Shown piece after piece: positions 57,049 to 64,000 of a stretch of 64,000 nt of DNA (position 1 is the stretch's first letter; every line of letters begins with the position of its first letter). The notes under the pieces were generated by a model. The model was not told the origin of the DNA. It did not search any database and saw nothing but the letters and a program-made list of their open reading frames with translations. Source of the stretch: Caulobacter sp. Lineage in GTDB: Bacteria; Pseudomonadota; Alphaproteobacteria; Caulobacterales; Caulobacteraceae. The DNA lies in the NCBI GenBank assembly GCA_017745235.1, contig JAGHZU010000006.1, positions 124,001-188,000 on the forward strand, given 5' to 3'. The position numbers were made by a program, and so were the translations under genes.

Positions 57049-57134
57049 TTCCGCTGGACATTCCTCGTCCTGATGTTGTGTGCTGGCGCCCGCGAGAACG
57101 CCGGACGGCGCCGTGATCCTGGGGAGACGCTGAC

Positions 57135-58844
57135 ATGACCATCGATCGACGCAGGGCCCTGGCCCTTTTCGGCCTGGGCGGCGCGGGCATGGCCGGCGAG
57201 GCGGTCGCCGCCGCGCCCAAGGGCCTGCACGCGGGACCCGTGAGTTTCGAGCATGGGGTCGCCTCGGGCGATCCGCTGCACGACCGCGTGGTGTTGTGGA
57301 CGCGGGTGACCGCCAAGGGCGCCAAGACGCCCGTGGGCCTGCGCTGGGACGTCTCGGCGGATCCTGACTTCAAGGCGATCGTGCGCCAGGGCCACGTCAC
57401 CACCGACGCCTCGCGCGACCACACCGTCAAGGTGGACGTCGCGGGCCTGAAGCCGGACACGGAATACTTCTACCGCTTCCGCCACGCCGTGAACGGCAAG
57501 GCCGTGGGCAAGGCGATCTCGGCCCGCACCCGCACCCTGCCGCAGGGCGCGACCAAGGACGTGGTCCTGGCGGTGGTGTCGTGCAGCCTCTATCCGAACG
57601 GCTATTTCAACGCCTACGACGCCATCGCCAAGCTGCCGCGCGTGGACGCGGTGCTGCACCTGGGCGACTACATCTACGAGTACGGCGCAGCGCCGAGCGA
57701 CTACGGCATGAACTCGCCCACGGCCAAGACGCGCGTACCCGACCCGCCGACCGAGATCGTCAGTCTGGCCGACTACCGCCGCCGCCACGCGCTCTACAAG
57801 ACCGATCCCGCCCTGCAGGCCGCCCACGCCCGCGCGCCCTGGATCGTGGTCTGGGACGACCACGAGACGGCCGACAACAGCTGGGTCGGCGGGGCCGAGA
57901 ACCACCAGCCCGACAAGGAAGGCGACTGGGCCGCACGCAAGGCCGCCGCGCTCAAGGCCTATTACGAGTGGATGCCGATCCGCGAGGTCCCGGCGGGCGC
58001 GCTGCCGGAGGCGGCCTGGCGGCGGTTCCAGTTCGGCGACGTGGCCACCCTGCTGATGACCGAGACGAGGCTGACCGCGCGCACCCACCAGCTGGACTAC
58101 GCCCGCGACCTGAAGATCGTCGACGGCAAGCTCGACATCGCCGGCTTCGTGGCCCAATGGAAGGACCCCTCGCACCGGATGATGGGCGAGGGCCAGGAAC
58201 AGTGGCTGGCCCGCGAGGTTGACGCCTCCGTCAAGGGCGGCAGCGCCTGGCAGGTGCTGGGCAACCAGGTGGTGATGGCCCGCGTGGCCAATCCCAACCT
58301 GAAGGCCACCATGGGCGAGGCCAACTACGCCGCCCTGCTGGCCAAGCTGCCCGATTACGTGGCCACCGCGGTCAAGCAGGGCGTGGCCCTGTCGGCCTTC
58401 GACATCCCCGGCAACCTCGACGCCTGGGACGGCTATCCCGCCGACCGCGAGCGGGTCTACGACATCTTCAAGGCCAGCAAGGCCCGCCCCATCGTACTGT
58501 CGGGCGACAGCCACGCCTTCTGGGCCAACGAACTTTGGGACGACGCCGGTTCGCGCCGGGTGGCGGCCGAGTTCGGCGTCACCTCCGTGACCTCGCCCGG
58601 CTACAGCGACTACCTCCCCGGCGTGCCGATCGCCCAGGCCTTCATCGACCGCAACAAGGAGGTGAAGTTCACCGACCAGGGCGCGAAGGGCTACCTGCTG
58701 CTGACCCTCGAGCATGGCCGCGCGACGGGCGAGCTGGTGGCGGTGTCGACCATCCTGGAGCCCGCCTACGAGACGCGGGTGCTCAAGCGCTATGTGGTCA
58801 CGCCGGACGCTGACGGCGGGGTCAAGGCGCTGGCGGAGGGATAG
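57135..58844 (+). CDS. phoD: PhoD-like alkaline phosphatase
   Basis: Tat-type leader; FEHGVASGDPLHDRVVLWTRVT; VLHLGDYIYEYG; VWDDHETADNSW; VLSGDSHAFWANEL. Confidence 0.95.
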   Translation: MTIDRRRALALFGLGGAGMAGEAVAAAPKGLHAGPVSFEHGVASGDPLHDRVVLWTRVTAKGAKTPVGLRWDVSADPDFKAIVRQGHVTTDASRDHTVKVDVAGLKPDTEYFYRFRHAVNGKAVGKAISARTRTLPQGATKDVVLAVVSCSLYPNGYFNAYDAIAKLPRVDAVLHLGDYIYEYGAAPSDYGMNSPTAKTRVPDPPTEIVSLADYRRRHALYKTDPALQAAHARAPWIVVWDDHETADNSWVGGAENHQPDKEGDWAARKAAALKAYYEWMPIREVPAGALPEAAWRRFQFGDVATLLMTETRLTARTHQLDYARDLKIVDGKLDIAGFVAQWKDPSHRMMGEGQEQWLAREVDASVKGGSAWQVLGNQVVMARVANPNLKATMGEANYAALLAKLPDYVATAVKQGVALSAFDIPGNLDAWDGYPADRERVYDIFKASKARPIVLSGDSHAFWANELWDDAGSRRVAAEFGVTSVTSPGYSDYLPGVPIAQAFIDRNKEVKFTDQGAKGYLLLTLEHGRATGELVAVSTILEPAYETRVLKRYVVTPDADGGVKALAEG

Positions 58845-58855
58845 GGCGTCGCTCC

Positions 58856-59485
58856 CTACCGCCGTTCCAGGGCGATCCTCACGCCGAACGCCACGAACAC
58901 CCCGCCGGTCGCCCGGTCCAGCCACCTGACCACGCCCGGCCGGCGCAGAGCCTTGGCGATCGGGGCGGTGGCCAGGATCAGGCCGGCGGCCCAGGCCAGG
59001 CCCATCACCACGTGCAGGCCCGCCAGCAGCAGGCCGAAGCCCGCAGGACTGGCGCCGGCGGGGATGAACTGGGGCAGGAACGAAACGTAGAACACCCCGA
59101 CCTTGGGATTGAGCAGGTTGTTCCACAGGCCTTTGGCCAGTGCGGCGAGGAGGCCGCCTTGGGGCGAAGCCGCGCCGGCCCCGGTGTCGAAGGCGGTGCG
59201 AGGCTTGCGCAGCAGCTCCACGCCCAGCCAGACCAGATAGGCCGCGCCCGCCCATCTCAGGATCGTGTAGGCCATGTGCGAGGCGGTCAGCAGGGCCCCG
59301 GCGCCGAACGCGGCGGCTGCGCCCCAGGCCAGGCATCCCAGGCCGATGCCGACCGCGCAGGCCCCCGCCCGTCGCCAGCCCTCGGCGGCGGCGGTGCGCA
59401 GGATCAGGGCGGTGTCCAGGCCCGGCGTGATGGTCAGCAGGCCGGCGGCGACGGAGAACGCGATCAGGGCCTGGGCGGTGGTCAT
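58856..59485 (-). CDS. LysE family translocator
   Basis: TTAQALIAFSVAAGLLTITPGLDTALILRTAAAEG; NLLNPKVGVFYVSFLPQFI. Confidence 0.93.
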   Translation of the reverse strand: MTTAQALIAFSVAAGLLTITPGLDTALILRTAAAEGWRRAGACAVGIGLGCLAWGAAAAFGAGALLTASHMAYTILRWAGAAYLVWLGVELLRKPRTAFDTGAGAASPQGGLLAALAKGLWNNLLNPKVGVFYVSFLPQFIPAGASPAGFGLLLAGLHVVMGLAWAAGLILATAPIAKALRRPGVVRWLDRATGGVFVAFGVRIALERR

Positions 59486-59534
59486 GCCCCGAGGATCGGC
59501 CGTCCTCAATCGCCGCGCAAGCCCGCGGCCGCGC

Positions 59535-60599
59535 TCAGGGGCGGGCTTCGAGCACCATGTTGAACGGCCCCTGCGTGGCCCGCCGCACATGGGCGAAGCC
59601 GGCGTCGGTCAGCACGTCCGCCAGCCGCGCCTCGCCCGCCTGCGCCCCCAGCGCCTCGCCCACCTCCTGGCTGAGCGAGGTCGGCACGCAGATCATGGTC
59701 GAGGCGTTGTAGTAGAGCCGGCTGACGGGGCTGCCCACATTGTCGGCGGCGCGATCGGCGGCCAGCGGCTCGACGATCATCCAGGTCCCGTCGGGTTTGA
59801 GCATCTCGTGCACGGACCGGGCGCAGCCGCGCGGATCGCCCATGTCGTGCAGGCAGTCGAAGGCGGTCACCAGGTCGAAGTCGTGCTCGTCGATGGCCTT
59901 GGCCGGGCGGGTCTCGAAACGCACGCGGTCCTCGACTCCATGCTCGCGGGCATGCTCGCGGGCCTGGGCGATCGACGGCTCGTGGAAGTCGAAGCCCACG
60001 AAGCGGCTCTCAGGGAAGGCCTGCGCCATCAGGATGGTCGAGAAGCCCACGCCGCAGCCGATATCGGCCACCTTGGCGCCCGCCTTCAGCCGGGCGCCCA
60101 CGCCGTCGAGCGCGGGCAGCCAAGCCTGGACGATGCTGTTGGCGTAACCAGGGCGGAAGAACGCCCCCACCGCGCAGAAGAGGCAGCCCCCCGTCTCGCC
60201 CCAGCCGACGCCCTCGCCGGTGCGGAAGGCGGCCTCGACCTTGGGCTCGGCCTCGATCATGGCGGGGATCAGGTCGAACGCGCCGGCCAGGTAGAAGGGG
60301 CTGTCGCGGTTGGCGAACACCATGGCCTGCTCTGGCGACAGGCTGAAGGTCTCGGCGTCGGGATCGCAGTCGATGTAGCCGTTGGCGGCCTGGGCCAGGG
60401 CCCATTCGCGCACGTATCGCTCGGCCAGGCCGCAGCGGGCGGCCAGCTGGGCGGCCGTTGCGGGGCCGTCGTGATCCAGGGCGTCGAACAGCCCCAGTCT
60501 TAGTCCGATGCGGACGGTGGGCACGCTGAACGCGCCGCCCAGGTCGCCGAGCATCTTGCCGACCAGGGCGTTGAGGGAGTTTTCGTCGGGAAGCGGCAT
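59535..60599 (-). CDS. Class I SAM-dependent methyltransferase (S30AE-like N-terminal winged helix)
   Basis: VADIGCGVGFSTILMAQAFPESRFVGFDFHEPSIAQARE; FDLVTAFDCLHDMGDP. Confidence 0.9.
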   Translation of the reverse strand: MPLPDENSLNALVGKMLGDLGGAFSVPTVRIGLRLGLFDALDHDGPATAAQLAARCGLAERYVREWALAQAANGYIDCDPDAETFSLSPEQAMVFANRDSPFYLAGAFDLIPAMIEAEPKVEAAFRTGEGVGWGETGGCLFCAVGAFFRPGYANSIVQAWLPALDGVGARLKAGAKVADIGCGVGFSTILMAQAFPESRFVGFDFHEPSIAQAREHAREHGVEDRVRFETRPAKAIDEHDFDLVTAFDCLHDMGDPRGCARSVHEMLKPDGTWMIVEPLAADRAADNVGSPVSRLYYNASTMICVPTSLSQEVGEALGAQAGEARLADVLTDAGFAHVRRATQGPFNMVLEARP

Positions 60600-60674
60600 G
60601 GCCGTGGTCCTCAGTTGGAAACTGACGGGACGCTTACGGCCTTATTCTACGCCTCTTGAGCGCGGCTTTCTCGC

Positions 60675-61082
60675 CTAAAGCTCCGGTTCGCGCTCGACCA
60701 GGGCGCCGTTCTCCCACACGCGGTAGAAGCACGAACGCGCGCCGGTGTGGCAGGCTCCGCCGTCGCCCTGCGGGCGCACCTTGATCAGCACCGCGTCCTG
60801 GTCGCAGTCGATGCGCAGCTCGCTGACGACCTGCAGCTGGCCGCTGGTCTCGCCCTTCTTCCAGAGGGCGTTGCGCGAGCGGCTGAAATAGTGGGCGATC
60901 CCGGTGTCGAGGGTCAGGCGCAGGGCCTCGTCGTTCATCCACGCGAACATCAGGATCTCGCCCGTATCGGCGTGCTGGGCGATGGCCGCGACCAGGCCGC
61001 TGGCGTCGAAGCGCGGCGTGATGGCGGTCCCGTGTTCCAGGGCGGACTTGTCGGGCGCGGCGGGGAAGAGCGGGGCGGTCAT
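60675..61082 (-). CDS. hisI: Phosphoribosyl-AMP cyclohydrolase
   Basis: [73 protein letters not shown]. Confidence 0.95.
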   Translation of the reverse strand: MTAPLFPAAPDKSALEHGTAITPRFDASGLVAAIAQHADTGEILMFAWMNDEALRLTLDTGIAHYFSRSRNALWKKGETSGQLQVVSELRIDCDQDAVLIKVRPQGDGGACHTGARSCFYRVWENGALVEREPEL

Positions 61083-61185
61083 GGGGCGCACATATGGCGC
61101 CGATGGCCGGCGGCTCAAAGCCCCCTCCGGCCCTCCGGGCGCCTCACCCTCTGGGGAGCTGTCGGTGAAGCCGACTGAGGGCGCG

Positions 61186-62721
61186 CTATCCCTTCTTCCA
61201 GATCGGCGCCCCGCCGCCGGGCAATCCCAGCCGCGCCCACTTCTCGCTGACCGCGTCGACCACGGCCTGGTCCATGCGGATCTCCTGGCCCCACTCGCGA
61301 TGGGTCTCGGGCGGCAGCTTGTCGGTGGCGTCCAGGCCGATCTTGGAGCCCAGGCCGCTCTCGGGGCTGGCGAAGTCGAGATAGTCGATCGGGGTGTGCT
61401 CGATCACCGTGATGTCTCGCGCCGGGTCCATCTTGGTGCTGATCGCCCACATCACGTCCTTCCAGTCGCGGGCGTTGATGTCGTGGTCCACGACGATCAC
61501 CCACTTGGTGTACATGAACTGGCGCAGGTAGCTCCACACGCCCAGCATCACGCGCTTGGCGTGGCCGGGATAGGCCTTCTTCATCGACACCACGGCGATG
61601 CGGTAGCTGCACCCCTCGGGCGGCAGCCAGAAGTCGACGATCTCGGGGAACTGCTGGCGGATGAGGGGAATGAACACCTCGTTCAGCGCCTCGCCCAGCA
61701 CCGAGGGCTCGTCCGGCGGACGGCCGGTGAAGGTGGTCAGGTAGATCGGGTCCTTCCTCATGGTGATCGCCGTCACCTGGAAGACCGGGAACTTCTCGAC
61801 GCTGTTGTAGTAGCCGGTGTGGTCGCCGTACGGGCCCTCGTCGGCGTATTCGTCCAGCAGGACGTGGCCCTCCAGCACGATCTCGGCGTGGGCGGGAACC
61901 ATCAGCGGCACGGTCTTGGCGGGGACCAGGTCGACCTTGGCGCCGCGGAGCAGGCCTGCGAACTGGTATTCGCTGAGGGTGTCGGGCACCGGCGTCACCG
62001 CGGCCAGGATGGTGCCGGGATCGGCGCCCAGAACGGCGCAAGCGGGCAGGGGCTCGCGGTTGCCCGCCTTCTTGTGGCGCGCGTAGTGCTGAGCCCCGCC
62101 GCGGTGGGCCAGCCAGCGCATGATGCAACGGTCCTTGCCCAGCACCTGCATGCGGTAGATGCCCAGGTTGAAGTCGTCCTCGCGGTCCTTGCCCGGGCCC
62201 TTGGTGACGACCAGCGGCCAGGTGATCAGCGGCGCGGGCTCGCCCGGCCAGCAGGTCTGGACCGGCAGTTTCGCCAGGTCGATCTGGTCGCCGGTCAGGA
62301 CGACCTCCTGCACGGGAGCCTTCTTCACCGTTCCGGGCCGCATGCTCATGACCGTCTTGGCCAGGGGCAGCATGTCCCAGGCGTCCTTCAGGCCCTTGGG
62401 CGGCTGGGGCTGGCGCAGGAACGCCAGCAACTCGCCGACCTCGCGCAGCTCGCCCGCCGTCTGGCGAGGCTCGCCGCCCAGGGTCACGCCCATGGCCACG
62501 CGCCGCACCGTGCCGAAGAGATTGGCCAGGGCCGGCATCGGCGAGCGCGAGCCGTCGGGCAGCAGCACGTTCTCGAACAGCACCGCCGGCCCGCCGGTGG
62601 CCAGGAGGCGCGTCTGGATCTCGGTCATCTCCAGCACGGTGGAGACGGGCTCCTGCACCCGCACCAGCTCGCCCTTCGCCTCGAGGACGTCGATGAATTC
62701 GCGAAGGCTGCGGTACGCCAT
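61186..62721 (-). CDS. ubiD: UbiD family decarboxylase
   Basis: [69 protein letters not shown]. Confidence 0.93.
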   Translation of the reverse strand: MAYRSLREFIDVLEAKGELVRVQEPVSTVLEMTEIQTRLLATGGPAVLFENVLLPDGSRSPMPALANLFGTVRRVAMGVTLGGEPRQTAGELREVGELLAFLRQPQPPKGLKDAWDMLPLAKTVMSMRPGTVKKAPVQEVVLTGDQIDLAKLPVQTCWPGEPAPLITWPLVVTKGPGKDREDDFNLGIYRMQVLGKDRCIMRWLAHRGGAQHYARHKKAGNREPLPACAVLGADPGTILAAVTPVPDTLSEYQFAGLLRGAKVDLVPAKTVPLMVPAHAEIVLEGHVLLDEYADEGPYGDHTGYYNSVEKFPVFQVTAITMRKDPIYLTTFTGRPPDEPSVLGEALNEVFIPLIRQQFPEIVDFWLPPEGCSYRIAVVSMKKAYPGHAKRVMLGVWSYLRQFMYTKWVIVVDHDINARDWKDVMWAISTKMDPARDITVIEHTPIDYLDFASPESGLGSKIGLDATDKLPPETHREWGQEIRMDQAVVDAVSEKWARLGLPGGGAPIWKKG

Positions 62722-62890
62722 GAAGGTCTCCGGGAGCCCGCAGGCTCCGATCTCACATAGGGCGCGGCGTTGGACCGCGGCGCGCCGACGGCGCGGAACC
62801 TAGAGGGCGGCCACCGGCGCTGCAAGACGAAGCAGGGGGGGGCGGGCCGGGGCCTAGGCGCCGCCCGCTGGTCGTGGTCCTGTGCCGGCG

Positions 62891-64000
62891 ATGACCGACG
62901 CCGCCCAAACCCGGGTTCCCGGGACCCTCGCCCCGGAAGACCACGACCTGCGCGCCGTGCGCCGGGCCGCCGTGATCCGCCTCGTCACGGGCCTGGCCCA
63001 GGGCCTGCTGCTCTACGCCCTGAACCGCGCCAACGACGCCGAGGTCTGGCCCGCCACCAGCCCCGAGCTCTTCGTGGCCATCGCCATGGCGGTGCTGTTC
63101 GCGCCGTTCGTGGCGCTGGCCGGGGTCTCGGCCCTGCGCTGGCGCACCCTGGCGGCGTGGAAGGCGGTGTCGGTGCTGGTCGCCTCGGGCCTGGGCGTCT
63201 ACGCGATCTGGTCTCGCGACCCGGCGGTGGCCAAGTCGGCCAGCGCGGGACCCGACGGACCGGTGGTGTTCGCCGTCGCGGCCCTGCTGTTCATCGGCCA
63301 TCACCTGGTCCAGCCCGCCGACATGGAGCGGCGGCCGATCGCCCGCTACGCCACCTATTTCGACGTCACCTGGAAGCACGGCGTGCAGATGGTGCTGTCG
63401 CTGCTGTTCACCGGCGCGTTCTGGCTGGTGCTGTTCCTGGCCGCGACCCTGTTCAAGCTGATCGGGATCAAGGCGATCGAGGCCCTGATCCAGAACCAGG
63501 CCTTCGCTTTCCCGGCCACCACCACGATGTTCGCCGCGGCGGTCCAACTGACCGACGTGCGCGCCAACCTGGTGCGCGGCGTGCGGACGGTGGCCCTGAC
63601 CCTGCTGGCCTGGCTGCTGCCGTTGATGGTGCTGATCGGCGCGGGCTTCCTCCTGACCCTGCCGTTCACCGGGCTGGAGATGCTGTGGGGCACGCGCAGC
63701 GCGACGGCCTCGCTGCTGACGGCGGCGGCGTTCCTGATCGTCCTGACCAACGCCGCCTACCAGGAGGGGGCCGAGCCGCCGCCCGCGGTGCTGCGCTGGG
63801 CCGCGCGCCTGGCCGGCGTACTGCTGGCGCCCATCACCCTGCTGGCCGCCTACGGCCTGGCGCTGCGGATCGGCCAGTACGGCCTCAGCGGCGACCGCAT
63901 CGCCGCCGTCGCCTGCGTGCTGGTGGCCGCCGGCTACGCGGTCGGCTACGCCCTGGCGGCCCTGCGGCGCGGGGCGTGGATGGCCACGCTGGAGCCGACC
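62891..64000 (+). CDS. DUF4153-like polytopic membrane protein, 3' truncated by window end
   Basis: Open frame from ATG 62891 to end; IARYATYFDVTWKHGVQMVLSLLFTGAFWLVLFLAATLFKLIGI. Confidence 0.75.
   Translation, partial: MTDAAQTRVPGTLAPEDHDLRAVRRAAVIRLVTGLAQGLLLYALNRANDAEVWPATSPELFVAIAMAVLFAPFVALAGVSALRWRTLAAWKAVSVLVASGLGVYAIWSRDPAVAKSASAGPDGPVVFAVAALLFIGHHLVQPADMERRPIARYATYFDVTWKHGVQMVLSLLFTGAFWLVLFLAATLFKLIGIKAIEALIQNQAFAFPATTTMFAAAVQLTDVRANLVRGVRTVALTLLAWLLPLMVLIGAGFLLTLPFTGLEMLWGTRSATASLLTAAAFLIVLTNAAYQEGAEPPPAVLRWAARLAGVLLAPITLLAAYGLALRIGQYGLSGDRIAAVACVLVAAGYAVGYALAALRRGAWMATLEPT

Noticed and set aside
54459-59336. 1625-aa minus-strand ORF
   Set aside because: Antisense to the clearly coding TonB receptor and PhoD genes; Ala/Val/Gly/Arg-rich low-information translation typical of high-GC third-position bias, with no domain motifs
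60904-62760. 618-aa plus-strand ORF
   Set aside because: Antisense to UbiD/HisI; His/Gln/Asp-rich shadow translation

Overview
High-GC alphaproteobacterial (Caulobacter-like) chromosome segment with four blocks. (A) 1-8206: a TonB receptor / amidohydrolase / CitMHS transporter / AtuA(DUF1446) / DUF4387 operon, divergent from an HTH-citrate-synthase fusion that appears to have lost its catalytic residues. (B) ~8.25-16.6 kb: a mobilizable-element remnant with AlpA, two XRE regulators, a translationally coupled 4-gene operon containing a HEPN-like and a sigma-region-4-like protein, TraD/TraC, a recognisable MOBQ-type oriT, a TraA relaxase-helicase, DUF6118 and an IS481 C-terminal scar. No integrase, coupling protein or T4SS was seen in it. 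(C) 16.7-50.3 kb: a large catabolic cluster with an IclR regulator, two aconitase-like LeuC/LeuD + PEP-mutase/isocitrate-lyase-family modules, a third lyase paralog without the catalytic Cys, three isochorismatase-like hydrolases (one Cys-less), paired polysaccharide-deacetylase-like proteins, paired acetoacetate-decarboxylase-like proteins, cupins, HyuA/HyuB, an NCS1 permease, TonB and MFS transporters, and ADH/ALDH enzymes. It ends at a tRNA-Ser(CGA) whose 3' end faces the cluster. (D) 51-64 kb: ordinary core genes (thioesterase, degenerate MBL-fold protein, RluA-type synthase, TonB receptor, PhoD, LysE, methyltransferase, HisI, UbiD, DUF4153). All family calls come from reading motifs in the translations. 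No database search was possible.
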